This document shows positions 27,720 to 41,600 of a stretch of DNA of 64,000 nt, in pieces; position 1 is the stretch's first letter, and every line of letters starts with the position of its first letter. The notes under the pieces were generated by a model. It was given only the letters and a program-made list of their open reading frames with translations, made no database searches and was not told the origin of the DNA. The DNA lies in NCBI RefSeq assembly GCF_050948175.1, contig NW_027490092.1, positions 2,914,001 through 2,978,000 of the forward strand. The letters run 5' to 3'. Position numbers and translations under genes: made by a program. This DNA comes from Xylocopa sonorina. Its lineage: Eukaryota > Arthropoda > Insecta > Hymenoptera > Apidae.

Positions 27720-30700
27720 TTTTATGATAAGATATAATATTCATAGCGAAGTGTTATGCATTCCTCGACTACGATTCAAATGAATGTAAATGCGACACTT
27801 CCTTGCAAGGAAATAGCGTTTGCAGATGTCTACGTATCGTAGCAATAGATTTCTAATGCTTCTTAAAACGCGATATCGCATCTCATTTCTATGTTTCATG
27901 GTAAGATGTAATATGATTTGCGAAGTGTTATGTATTCCTCGTCTACACTTCAAATGAATGTAAATGCGACACTTCCTTGCTAGGAAATAGCGTCTGCAGA
28001 TGTCTACCTATCGTAGCAATAGTGTTCTAATTCTTCTTAAAACGCGATATCGCATCCCATTTCTATGTTTCATGGTAAGGTATAATGTGATTTGCGAAGT
28101 GTTATGTATTCCTCGTCTACACTTCAAATGAAAGTAAATGCGACACTTCCTTGCAAGGAAATAGCGTTTGCAGATGTCTACGTATCGTTGCAATGGATTT
28201 CTCATGCTTCTTAAAACGCGATATCGCATCTCATTTCTATGTTTTATGGTAAGATATAATATAATTTGCGAAGTGTTATGTATTCCTCGTCTACGCTTCA
28301 AATGAATGTAAATGCGACACTTCCTTGCAAGGAAATAGCGTTTGCAGATGTCTACGTATCGAAGCAATAGAGTTCAAATGCTTCTTAAAACGAGATACTG
28401 CATCTCATATCTATGTTTCATGATAAGATATAATATTCATTGCGAAGTGTTATGCATTCCTCGTCTACGATTCAAATGAAAGTAATTGCGACACTTCCTT
28501 GCAAGGAAATAGCGTTTGCAGATGTCTACGTATCGAAGCAATAGAGTTCAAATGCTTCTTAAAACGAGATATTGCATCTCATATCTATGTTTCATGATAA
28601 GATATAATATTCATTGCGAATTATTATGTATTCCTCGTCTAGACTTCAAATGAATGTAATTGCGACACTTCCTTGCCAGGAAATAGCGCCTGCAGATGTC
28701 TAGGTATCGTAGCAATAGAGTTCTAATGCTTCTTAAAACGCGATATCGCATCTCATTTCTATGTTTCATGGTAAGATGTAATATGATTTGCGAAGTGTCA
28801 TGTATTCCTCGTCTACACTTCAAATGAATGTAAATGCGACACTTCCTTGCTAGGAAATAGCGTCTGCAGATGTCTACGTATCGAAGCAATAGAGTTTAAA
28901 TGCTTCTTAAAACGAGATACTGCATCTCATATCTATGTTTTATGATAAGATATAAAATTCATAGCGAAGTGTTATGCATTCCTCGACTACGATTCAAATG
29001 AATGTAAATGCGACACTTCCTTGCAAGGAAATAGCGTTTGCAGATGTCTACGTATCGTAGGAATAGATTTCTAATGCTTCTTAAAACGCGATATCGTATC
29101 TCATTTCTATGTTTCATGGTAAGATGTAATATGATTTGCGAAGTGTTATGTATTCCTCGTCTACACTTCAAATGAGTGTAAATGCGACACTTCCTTGCAA
29201 GGAAGTAGCGTTTGCAGATGTCTACGTATCGTAGCAATAGAGGTCATATGATTCTTAAAACGCGATATCGCATCTCATTTCTATGTTTCATGGTAAGATA
29301 TAACATGATATGCGAAGTGTTATGTATTCCTCGTCTACACTTCAAATGAATGTAAATGCGACACTTCCTTGCAAGGAAATAGCGTTTGCAGATGTCTAGG
29401 TATCGTAGCAATAGAGTTTTAATGCTTCTTAAAACGCGATATCGCATCTCATTTCTATGTTTCATGGTAAGATGTAATATGATTTGCGAAGTGTTATGTA
29501 TTCCTCGTCTACACTTCAAATTAATGTAAATGCGACACTTCCTTGTAAGGAAATTGCGTTTGCAGATGTCTACGTATCGAAGCAATAGATTTCAAATGCT
29601 TCTTAAAACGAGATACTGCATCTCATATCTATGTTTCATGATAAGATATAATATTCATTGCGAAGTGTTATGCATTCCTCGTCTACGATTCAAATGAAAG
29701 TAAATGCGACACTTCCTTGCAAGGAAATAGCGTTTGCAGATGTCTACGTATCGAAGCAATAGAGTTCAAATGCTTCTTAAAACGAGATACTGCATCTCAT
29801 ATCTATGTTTCATGATAAGATATAATATTCATTGCGAAGTGTTATGCATTCCTCGTCTACGATTCAAATGAAAGTAAATGCGACACTTCCTTGCAAGGAA
29901 ATAGCGTTTGCAGATGTCTACGTATCGTAGCAATAGATTTCTAATGCTTCTTAAAACGCGATATCGCATCTCATTTCTATGTTTCATGGTAAGATGTAAT
30001 ATGATTTGCGAAGTGTTATGTATTCCTCGTCTACACTTCAAATGAATGTAAATGCGACACTTCCTTGCAATGAAATAGCGTTTGCAGATGTCTACGTATC
30101 GTAGGAATAGATTTCTAATGCTTCTTAAAACGCGATATCGCATCTCATTTCTATGTTTCATGGTAAGATATAATATGATTTGCGAAGTGTTATGTATTCC
30201 TCGTCTACACTTCAAATGAATGTAAATGCGACACTTCCTTGCTAGGAAATAGCGTCTGCAGATGTCTAGGTATCGTAGCAATAGAGTTTTAATGCTTCTT
30301 AAAACGCGATATCGCATCTCATTTCTATGTTTCATGGTAAGATGTAATATGATTTGCGAAGTGTTATGTATTCCTCGTCTACACTTCAAATTAATGTAAA
30401 TGCGACACTTCCTTGTAAGGAAATAGCGTTTGCAGATGTCTACGTATCGAAGCAATAGAGTTCAAATGCTTCTTAAAAGGAGATACTGCATCTCATATCT
30501 ATGTTTCATGATAAGATATAATATTCATTGCGAAGTGTTATGCATTCCTCGTCTACGATTCAAATGAAAGTAATTGCGACACTTCCTTGCAAGGAAATAG
30601 CGTTTGCAGATGTCTACGTATCGAAGCAATAGAGTTTAAATGCTTCTTAAAACGAGGTACTGCATCTCATATCTATGTTTTATGATAAGATATAATATTC

Positions 30701-31373
30701 ATAGCGAAGTGTTATGCATTCCTCGACTACGATTCAAATGAATGTAAATGCGACACTTCCTTGCCAGGAAATAGCCTTTGCAGATGTCTACGTATCGTAG
30801 CAATAGATTTCTAATGCTTCTTAAAACGCGATATCGCATCTCATTTCTATGTTTCATGGTAAGATGTAATATGATTTGCGAAGTGTTATGTATTCCTCGT
30901 CTACACTTCAAATGAATGTAAATGCGACACTTCCTTGCAAGGAAATAGCGTTTGCAGATGTCTACGTATCGTAGCAATAGATTTCTAATGCTTCTTAAAA
31001 CGCGATATCGCATCTCATTTCTATGTTTCATGGTAAGATGTAATATGATTTGCGAAGTGTTATGTATTCCTCGTCTACACTTCAAATGAATGTAAATGCG
31101 ACACTTCCTTGCTAGGAAATAGCGTCTGCAGATGTCTACCTATCGTAGCAATAGTGTTCTAATTCTTCTTAAAACGCGATATCGCATCCCATTTCTATGT
31201 TTCATGGTAAGGTATAATGTGATTTGCGTAGTGTTATGTATTCCTCGTCTACACTTCAAATGAATGTAAATGCGACACTTCCTTGCAAGGAAATAGCGTT
31301 TGCAGATGTCTACGTATCGTTGCAATGGATTTCTCATGCTTCTTAAAACGCGATATCGCATCTCATTTCTATG
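27720..31373. repeat. Higher-order repeat copy 2 (21 monomers, 3,654 bp)
   Basis: Same order as copy 1 but two monomers shorter. The A1-to-A4 segment of copy 1 (about 26600-26950, including the T-insertion monomer) is missing. The internal junction is near 30600, where sequence left of it matches at a 4,003-bp shift and sequence right of it at a 3,654-bp shift. At 27700-27726 the class B monomer with TCTCATGC switches to A2 through the shared bases CTATGTTTTATG, the same join seen at 31355-31380. Confidence 0.88.
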
Positions 31374-33025
31374 TTTTATGATAAGATATAATATTCATAG
31401 CGAAGTGTTATGCATTCCTCGACTACGATTCAAATGAATGTAAATGCGACACTTCCTTGCAAGGAAATAGCGTTTGCAGATGTCTACGTATCGTAGCAAT
31501 AGATTTCTAATGCTTCTTAAAACGCGATATCGCATCTCATTTCTATGTTTCATGGTAAGATGTAATATGATTTGCGAAGTGTTATGTATTCCTCGTCTAC
31601 ACTTCAAATGAATGTAAATGCGACACTTCCTTGCTAGGAAATAGCGTCTGCAGATGTCTACCTATCGTAGCAATAGTGTTCTAATTCTTCTTAAAACGCG
31701 ATATCGCATCCCATTTCTATGTTTCATGGTAAGGTATAATGTGATTTGCGAAGTGTTATGTATTCCTCGTCTACACTTCAAATGAAAGTAAATGCGACAC
31801 TTCCTTGCAAGGAAATAGCGTTTGCAGATGTCTACGTATCGTTGCAATGGATTTCTCATGCTTCTTAAAACGCGATATCGCATCTCATTTCTATGTTTTA
31901 TGGTAAGATATAATATAATTTGCGAAGTGTTATGTATTCCTCGTCTACGCTTCAAATGAATGTAAATGCGACACTTCCTTGCAAGGAAATAGCGTTTGCA
32001 GATGTCTACGTATCGAAGCAATAGAGTTCAAATGCTTCTTAAAACGAGATACTGCATCTCATATCTATGTTTCATGATAAGATATAATATTCATTGCGAA
32101 GTGTTATGCATTCCTCGTCTACGATTCAAATGAAAGTAATTGCGACACTTCCTTGCAAGGAAATAGCGTTTGCAGATGTCTACGTATCGAAGCAATAGAG
32201 TTCAAATGCTTCTTAAAACGAGATATTGCATCTCATATCTATGTTTCATGATAAGATATAATATTCATTGCGAATTATTATGTATTCCTCGTCTAGACTT
32301 CAAATGAATGTAATTGCGACACTTCCTTGCCAGGAAATAGCGCCTGCAGATGTCTAGGTATCGTAGCAATAGAGTTCTAATGCTTCTTAAAACGCGATAT
32401 CGCATCTCATTTCTATGTTTCATGGTAAGATGTAATATGATTTGCGAAGTGTCATGTATTCCTCGTCTACACTTCAAATGAATGTAAATGCGACACTTCC
32501 TTGCTAGGAAATAGCGTCTGCAGATGTCTACGTATCGAAGCAATAGAGTTTAAATGCTTCTTAAAACGAGATACTGCATCTCATATCTATGTTTTATGAT
32601 AAGATATAAAATTCATAGCGAAGTGTTATGCATTCCTCGACTACGATTCAAATGAATGTAAATGCGACACTTCCTTGCAAGGAAATAGCGTTTGCAGATG
32701 TCTACGTATCGTAGGAATAGATTTCTAATGCTTCTTAAAACGCGATATCGTATCTCATTTCTATGTTTCATGGTAAGATGTAATATGATTTGCGAAGTGT
32801 TATGTATTCCTCGTCTACACTTCAAATGAGTGTAAATGCGACACTTCCTTGCAAGGAAGTAGCGTTTGCAGATGTCTACGTATCGTAGCAATAGAGGTCA
32901 TATGATTCTTAAAACGCGATATCGCATCTCATTTCTATGTTTCATGGTAAGATATAACATGATATGCGAAGTGTTATGTATTCCTCGTCTACACTTCAAA
33001 TGAATGTAAATGCGACACTTCCTTG
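31374..33025. repeat. Higher-order repeat copy 3, truncated
   Basis: Matches 27720-29371 at 3,654 bp, then breaks near 33025. There CTTCCTTGCAAGG is replaced by CTTCCTTGCTAGG and the sequence follows the 22400 region instead (shift 10,616 bp). It is therefore a chimaera of the third higher-order copy and an older patch. Shared markers with earlier copies include ATAAAATTCATAGCG near 32605 and GAGGTCATATG near 32895. Confidence 0.82.
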
Positions 33026-33465
33026 CTAGGAAATAGCGTCTGCAGATGTCTAGGTATCGTAGCAATAGAGTTTTAATTCTTCTTAAAACGCGATATCGCA
33101 TCTCATTTCTATGTTTCATGGTAAGATGTAATATGATTTGCGAAGTGTTATGTATTCCTCGTCTACACTTCAAATTAATGTAAATGCGACACTTCCTTGC
33201 AAGGAAATAGCGTTTGCAGATATCTACGTATCGAAGCAATAGAGTTCAAATGCTTCTTAAAACGAGATATTGCATCTCATATCTATGTTTCATGATAAGA
33301 TATAATATTCATTGCGAAGTGTTATGCTTTTCCTCGTCTACGGTTCAAATGAATGTAAATGCGACACTTCCTTGCAAGGAAATAGCGTTTGCAAATGTCT
33401 ACCTATCGTAGCAATAGTGTTCTAATTCTTCTTAAAACGCGATATCGCATCTCATTTCTATGTTT
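33025..33465. repeat. Patch shared with 22409-22849
   Basis: About 440 bp that match 10,616 bp upstream. They include TTTTAATTCTTC (22455 and 33071), GCAGATATCTACG (22600 and 33216) and the A4 monomer at 33327. The match ends near 33465, where the sequence returns to the 31550 region. This is the clearest small conversion-sized tract in the window; the mechanism is inference. Confidence 0.72.
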
Positions 33466-34663
33466 CATGGTAAGATGTAATATGATTTGCGAAGTGTTAT
33501 GTATTCCTCGTCTACACTTCAAATGAATGTAAATGCGACACTTCCTTGCTAGGAAATAGCGTCTGCAGATGTCTACCTATCGTAGCAATAGTGTTCTAAT
33601 TCTTCTTAAAACGCGATATCGCATCCCATTTCTATGTTTCATGGTAAGGTATAATGTGATTTGCGAAGTGTTATGTATTCCTCGTCTACACTTCAAATGA
33701 AAGTAAATGCGACACTTCCTTGCAAGGAAATAGCGTTTGCAGATGTCTACGTATCGTTGCAATGGATTTCTCATGCTTCTTAAAACGCGATATCGCATCT
33801 CATTTCTATGTTTTATGGTAAGATATAATATAATTTGCGAAGTGTTATGTATTCCTCGTCTACGCTTCAAATGAATGTAAATGCGACACTTCCTTGCAAG
33901 GAAATAGCGTTTGCAGATGTCTACGTATCGAAGCAATAGAGTTCAAATGCTTCTTAAAACGAGATACTGCATCTCATATCTATGTTTCATGATAAGATAT
34001 AATATTCATTGCGAAGTGTTATGCATTCCTCGTCTACGATTCAAATGAAAGTAATTGCGACACTTCCTTGCAAGGAAATAGCGTTTGCAGATGTCTACGT
34101 ATCGAAGCAATAGAGTTCAAATGCTTCTTAAAACGAGATATTGCATCTCATATCTATGTTTCATGATAAGATATAATATTCATTGCGAATTATTATGTAT
34201 TCCTCGTCTAGACTTCAAATGAATGTAATTGCGACACTTCCTTGCCAGGAAATAGCGCCTGCAGATGTCTAGGTATCGTAGCAATAGAGTTCTAATGCTT
34301 CTTAAAACGCGATATCGCATCTCATTTCTATGTTTCATGGTAAGATGTAATATGATTTGCGAAGTGTCATGTATTCCTCGTCTACACTTCAAATGAATGT
34401 AAATGCGACACTTCCTTGCTAGGAAATAGCGTCTGCAGATGTCTACGTATCGAAGCAATAGAGTTTAAATGCTTCTTAAAACGAGATACTGCATCTCATA
34501 TCTATGTTTTATGATAAGATATAAAATTCATAGCGAAGTGTTATGCATTCCTCGACTACGATTCAAATGAATGTAAATGCGACACTTCCTTGCAAGGAAA
34601 TAGCGTTTGCAGATGTCTACGTATCGTAGGAATAGATTTCTAATGCTTCTTAAAACGCGATAT
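33465..34663. repeat. Partial 11-monomer duplication of 31550-32748
   Basis: Shift of exactly 1,915 bp, the same spacing as the duplications at 7.7-11.6 kb and 43.4-47.3 kb. It includes the A3 monomer with AATTATTATG (32272 and 34187) and ATAAAATTC (32605 and 34520). The copy ends near 34663, where CGATATCGTATC of the source becomes CGATATCGCATC and the surroundings diverge. Confidence 0.78.
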
Positions 34664-37260
34664 CGCATCTCATTTCTATGTTTCATGGTAAGATGTAATA
34701 TGATTTGCGAAGTGTTATGTATTCCTCGTCTACACTTCAAATGAATGTAAATGCGACACTTCCTTGCTAGGAAATAGCGTCTGCAGATGTCTACCTATCG
34801 TAGCAATAGTGTTCTAATTCTTCTTAAAACGCGATTTCGCATCCCATTTCTATGTTTCATGGTAAGGTATAATGTGATTTGCGAAGTGTTATGTATTCCT
34901 CGTCTACACTTCAAATGAATGTAAATGCGACACTTCCTTGCAAGGAAATAGCGATTGCAGATGTCTACGTATCGTTGCAATGGATTTCTCATGCTTCTTA
35001 AAACGCGATATCGCATCTCATTTCTATGTTTTATGGTAAGATATAATATAATTTGCGAAGTGTTATGTATTCCTCGTCTACGCTTCAAATGAATGTAAAT
35101 GCGACACTTCCTTGCAAGGAAATAGCGTTTGCCGATGTCTACGTATCGAAGCAATAGAGTTCAAATGCTTCTTAAAACGAGATACTGCATCTCATATCTA
35201 TGTTTCATGATAAGATATAGTATTCATTGCGAAGTATTATGCATTCCTCGTCTACGATTCAAATGAAAGTAAATGCGACACTTCCTTGCTAGGAAATAGC
35301 GTTTGCAGATGTCTACGTATCGAAGCAATAGAGTTCAAATGCTTCTTAAAACGATATATTGCATCTCATATCTATGTTTCATGATAAGATATAATATTCA
35401 TTGCGAAGTGTTATGCATTCCTCGTCTACGGTTCAAATGAATGTAAATGCGACACTTCCTTGCAAGGAAATAGCGTTTGCAAATGTCTACCTATCGTAGC
35501 AATAGTGTTCTAATTCTTCTTAAAACGCGATATCGCATCTCATTTCTATGTTTCATGGTAAGGTATAATATGATTTGCGAAGTGTTATGTATTCCTCGTC
35601 TACACTTCAAATGAATGTAAATGCGACACTTCCTTGCAAGGAAATAGCGTTTGCAGATGTCTACGTATCGAAGTAATAGAGTTCAAATGCTTCTTAAAAC
35701 GAGATATTGCATCTCATATCTATGTTTCATGATAAGATATAATATTCATTGCGAATTATTATGTATTCCTCGTCTAGACTTAAGATGAATGTAAATGCGA
35801 CACTTTCTTGCCAGGAAATAGCGTCTGCAGATGTCTAGGTATCGTAGCAATAGTGTTCTAATGCTTCTTAAAACGCGATATCGCATCTCATTTCTATGTT
35901 TCATGGTAAGATGTAATATGATTTGCGAAGTGTCATGTATTCCTCGTCTACACTTCAAATGAATGTAAATGCGACACTTCCTTGCTAGGAAATAGCGTCT
36001 GCAGACGTCTACGTATCGAAGCAATAGAGTTTAAATGCTTTTTAAAACGAGATACTGCATCTCATATCTATGTTTTATGATAAGATATAATATTCATAGC
36101 GAAGTGTTATGCATTCCTCGACTACGATTCAAATGAATGTAAATGCGACACTTCCTTGCAAGGAAATAGCGTTTGCAGATGTCTACGTATCGTAGCAATA
36201 GATTTCTAATGCTTCTTAAAACGCGATATCGCATCTCATTTCTATGTTTCATGGTAAGATATAATATGATTTGCGAAGTGTCATGTATTCCTCGTCTACA
36301 CTTCAAATGAATGTAAATGCGACACTACCTTGCTAGGAAATAGCGTCTGCAGATGTCTACGTATCGAAGCAATAGAGTTTAAATGCTTCTTAAAACGAGA
36401 TACTGCATCTCATATGTATGTTTTATGATAAGATATAATATTCATAGCGAAGTGTTATGCATTCCTCGACTACGATTCAAATGAATGTAAATGCGACACT
36501 TCCTTGTAAGGAAATAGCGTTTGCAGATGTCTACGTATCGTAGCAATAGATTTCTAATGCTTCTTAAAACGCGATACCGCATCTCATTTCTATGTTTCAT
36601 GGTAAGATGTAATATTCATTGCGAAGTGTTATGTATTCCTCGTCTACACTTCAAATGAATGCAAATGCGACACTTCCTTGCTAGGAAATAGCGTCTGCAG
36701 ATGTCTAGGTATCGTAGCAATAGAGTTTTAATTCTTCTTAAAACGCGATATCGCATCTCATTTCTATGTTTCATGGTAAGATGTAATATGATTTGCGAAG
36801 TGTTATGTATTCCTCGTCTACACTTCAAATTAATGTAAATGCGACACTTCCTTGTAAGGAAATTGCGTTTGCAGATGTCTACGTATCGAAGCAATAGAGT
36901 TCAAATGCTTCTTAAAACGAGATACTGCATCTCATATCTATGTTTCATGATAAGATATAATATTCATTGCGAAGTGTTATGCATTCCTCGTCTACGATTC
37001 AAATGAAAATAAATGCGACACTTCCTTGCAAGGAAATAGCGTTTGCAGATGTCTACGTATCGAAGCAATAGAGTTCAAATGCTTCTTAAAACGAGATATT
37101 GCTTCTCATATCTATGTTTCATGATAAGATATAATATTCATTGCGAATTATTATGTATTCCTCGTCTAGACTTCAAATGAATGTAATTGCGACACTTCCT
37201 TGCCAGGAAATAGCGCCTGCAGATTTCTAGGTATCGTAGCAATAGAGTTCTAATGCTTCT
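34664..37260. repeat. Mosaic satellite section
   Basis: Class B and A monomers in patches resembling 20.5-22.5 kb. Rare variants include GCGATTTCGC (34835), GCGATTGCAG (34951), GTTTGCCGATG (35130) and CAGACGTCTACG (36003). A2 monomers occur near 36098 and 36446, two monomers apart. No long uniform unit is evident. Confidence 0.65.
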
Positions 37261-38690
37261 TAAAAACGCGATATAGCATCTCATTCCTATGTTTCATGGT
37301 AAAGATGTAATATGATTTGCGAAGTGTTATGTATTCCTCGTCTACATTTCAAATGAATGTAAATGCGACACTTCCTCGCTAGGAAATAGTGTTTGCAGAT
37401 GTCTACGTATCGTAGCAATTGATTTCTAATGCTTTTTGAAACGCGATATCGCATCTCATTTCTATGTTTCATGGTAAGATATAATATTATTTGCGAAGTG
37501 TCATGTATTCCTCGTCTACACTTCAAATGAATGTAAATGCGACACTTCCTTGCTAGGAAATAGCGTCTGCAGATGTCTACGTATCGAAGCAATAGAGTTT
37601 AAATGCTTCTTAAAACGAGATACTGCATCTCATATCTATGTTTTATGACAAGATATAAAATTCATAGCGAAGTGTTATGCATTCCTCGACTACGATTCAA
37701 ATGAATGTAAATGCGACACTTCCTTGCAAGGAAATAGCGTTTGCAGATGTCTACGTATCGTAGCAATAGATTTCTAATGCTTTTTAAAACGCGATATCGC
37801 ATCTCATTTCTATGTTTCATGGTAAGATATAATATTATTTGCGAAGTGTCATGTATTCCTCGTCTACACTTCAAATGAATGTAAATGCGACACTTCCTTG
37901 CTAGGAAATAGCGTCTGCCAGATGTCTACGTATCGAAGCAATAGAGTTCAAATACTTCTTAAAACGAGATACTGCATCTCATATCTATGTTTCATGATAA
38001 GATATAATATTCATTGCGAAGTGTTATGCTTTTCCTCGTCTACGGTTCAAATGAATGTAAATGCGACACTTCCTCGCTAGGAATAGTGTTTGCAGATGTC
38101 TACGTATCGTAGCAATAGATTTCTAATGCTTTTTAAAACGCGAATATCGCATCTCATTTCTATGTTTCATGGTAAGATATAATATGATTTGCGAAGTGTC
38201 ATGTATTCCTCGTCTACACTTCAAATGAATGTAAATGCGACACTTCCCTTGCTAGGAAATAGCGTCTGCAGATGTCTAGGTATCGTAGCAATAGAGTTCT
38301 AATGCTTCTTAAAACGCGATATCGCATCTCATTTCTATGTTTCATGGTAAGATGTAATATGATTTGCGAAGTGTTATGTATTCTCGTCTACACTTCAGAT
38401 GTATGTAAATGCGACACTTCCTCGCTAGGAAATAGCGTTTGCAGATGTCTACGTACCGTAGCAATAGATTTCTAATGCTTTTTTAAAACGCGATATCGCA
38501 TCTCATTTCTATGTTTCATGTAAGATATATATGATTTGCGAAGTGTCATGTATTCCTCGTCTACACTTCAAATGAATGTTAATGCGACACTTCCTTGCTA
38601 GGAAATAGCGTCTGCAGATGTCTACGTATCGAAGCAATAGAGTTTAAATGCTTCTTAAAACGAGATACTGCATCTCAAGATCTATGTTTT
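37261..38690. repeat. Satellite section with a dense single-base indel cluster
   Basis: About eleven one-base insertions or deletions relative to neighbouring monomers. Gains: TTAAAAACG (about 37263), GGTAAAGATG (37301), CTGCCAGATG (37919), GCGAATATCGC (38143), TTCCCTTGC (38247), GCTTTTTTAAAACG (38480) and CTCAAGATC (38678). Losses: GGAATAGTG (38082), TATTCTCG (38383), TTCATGTAAG (38518) and GATATATATG (38529). Most lie in short homopolymers. Elsewhere the array goes many kilobases with only the A4 T-insertion, so a local assembly or consensus error is at least as likely as real decay. Confidence 0.8.
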
Positions 38691-41600
38691 ATGATAAGAT
38701 ATAATATTCATAGTGAAGTGTTATGCATTCCTCGACTACGATTCAAATGAATGTAAATGCGACACTTCCTTGCAAGGAAATAGCGTTTGCAGATATCTAC
38801 GTATCGTAGCAATAGATTTCTAATGCTTCTTAAAACGCGATATCGCATCTCATTTCTATGTTTCATGGTAAGATGTAATATGATTTGCGAAGTGTTATGT
38901 ATTCCTCGTCTACACTTCAAGTGAATGTAAATGCGACACTTCCTTGCTAGGAAATAGCGTCTGCAGATGTCTAGGTATCGTAGCAATAGAGTTTTAATGC
39001 TTCTTAAAATGCGATATCGCATCTCATTTCTATGTTTCAGGGTAAGATGTAATATGATTTGCGAAGTGTTATGTATTCCTCGTCTACACTTCAAATTAAT
39101 GTAAATGCGACACTTCCTTGTAAGGAAATTGCGTTTGCAGATGTCTACGTATCGAAGCAATAGAGTTCAAATGCTTCTTAAAGCGAGATACTGCATCTCA
39201 TATCTATGTTTCATGATAAGATATAATATTCATTGCGAAGTGTTATGCATTCCTCGTCTACGATTCAAATGAAAGTAAATCCGACACTTCCTTGCAAGGA
39301 AATAACGTTTGCAGATGTCTACGTATCGAAGCAATAGAGTTCAAATGCTTCTTAAAACGAGATATTGCATCTCATATCTATGTTTCATGATAAGATATAA
39401 TATTCATTGCGAAGTGTTATGCTTTTCCTCGTCTACGGTTCAAATGAATGTAAATGCGACACTTCCTTGCAAGGAAATAGCGTTTGCAAATGTCTACCTA
39501 TCGTAGCAATTGTGTTCTAATTCTTCTTAAAACGCGATATCGCATCTCATTTCTATGTTTCATGGTAAGGTATAATATGATTTGCGAAGTGTTATGTATT
39601 CCTCGTCTACACTTCAAATGAATGTAAATGCGACACTTCCTCGCTAGGAAATAGCGTTTGCAGATGTCTACGTATCGTAGCAATAGATTTCTAATGCTTT
39701 TTAAAACGCGATATCGCATCTCATTTCTATGTTTCATGGTAAGATATAATATGATTTGCGAAGTGTCATGTATTCCTCGTCTACACTTCAAATGAATGTA
39801 AATGCGACACTTCCTTGCTAGGAAATAGCGTCTGCAGATGTCTACGTATCGGAGCAATAGAGTTTAAATGCTTCTTAAAACGAGATACTGCATCTCATAT
39901 CTATGTTTTATGATAAGATATAATATTCATAGCGAAGTGTTATGCATTCCTCGACTACGATTCAAATGAATGTAAATGCGACACTTCCTTGCAAGGAAAT
40001 AGCGTTTGCAGATGTCTACGTATCGTAGCAATAGATTTCTAATGCTTCTTAAAACGCGATATCGCATCTCATTTCTATGTTTCATGGTAAGATGTAATAT
40101 GATTTGCAAAGTGTTATGTTTTCCTCGTCTACACTTCAAATGAATGTAAATGCGACACTTCCTTGCTAGGAAATAGCGTCTGCAGATGTCTAGGTATCGT
40201 AGCAATAGAGTTTTAATGCTTCTTAAAACGCGATATCGCATCTCATTTCTATGTTTCATGGTAAGATGTAATATGATTTGCGAAGTGTTATGTATTCCTC
40301 GTCTACACTTCAAATTAATGTAAATGCGACACTTCCTTGTAAGGAAATTGCGTTTGCAGATGTCTACGTATCGAAGCAATAGAGTTCAAATGCTTCTTAA
40401 AACGAGATATTGCATCTCATATCTATGTTTCATGATAAGATATAATATTCATTGCGAAGTGTTACGCTTTTCCTCGTCTACGGTTCAAATGAATGTAAAT
40501 GCGACACTTCCTTGCAAGGAAATAGCGTTTGCAGATGTCTACGTATCGTAGCAATGGATTTCTGATGCTTCTTAAAACGCGATATCGCATCTCATTTCTA
40601 TGTTTTATGGTAAGATATAATATGATTTGCGAAGTGTTATGTATTCCTCGTCTATACTTCAAATGAATGTAAATGCGACACTTCCTTGCAAGGAAATAGC
40701 GTTTGCAGATGTCTACGTATCGAAGCAATAGAGTTCAAATGCTTCTTAAAACGAGATATTGCATCTCATATCTATGTTTCATGATAAGATATAATATTCA
40801 TTGCGAATTATTATGTATTCCTCGTCTAGACTTCAAATGAATGTAAATGCGACACTTCCTTGCCAGGAAATAGCGTCTGCAGATGTCTAGGTATCGTAGC
40901 AATAGTGTTCTAATGCTTCTTAAAACGCGATATCGCATCTCATTTCTATGTTTCATGGTAAGATGTAATATGATTTGCTAAGTGTCATGTATTCCTCGTC
41001 TACACTTCAAATGAATGTAAATGCGACACTTCCTTGTTAGGAAATAACGTCTGCAGATGTCTGGGTATCGTAGCAATAGAGTTCTAATGCTTCTTAAAAC
41101 GCGATATCGCATCTCATTTCTACGTTTCATGGTAAGATGTATTATGATTTGCGAAGTGTTATGCATTCCTCGTCTACGATTCAAATGAATGTAAATGCGA
41201 CACTTCCTTGCAAGGAAATAGCGTTTGCAGATGTCTACGTATCGTAGCAATAGTGTTCTTATGATTCTTAAAAAGCGATATCGCATCTCATTTCTATGTT
41301 TCATGGTAAGGTATAATATGATTTGCGAAGTGTTATGTATTCCTCGTCTACACTTCAAATGAATGTGAATGCGACACTTCCTCGCTAGGAAATAGTGTCT
41401 GCAGATGTATAAGTATCGTAGCAATAGAGTTCCAATGCTCCTTAAAACGAGATATTGCATCTAATATCTATGTTTCATGATAAGATATAATATTCATTGC
41501 GAAGTGTTATGCATTCCTCGTCTACGATTCAAATGAAAGTAAATGCGACACTTCCTTGCAAGGAAATAGCGTTTGCAGATGTCTACGTATCGTAGCAATA

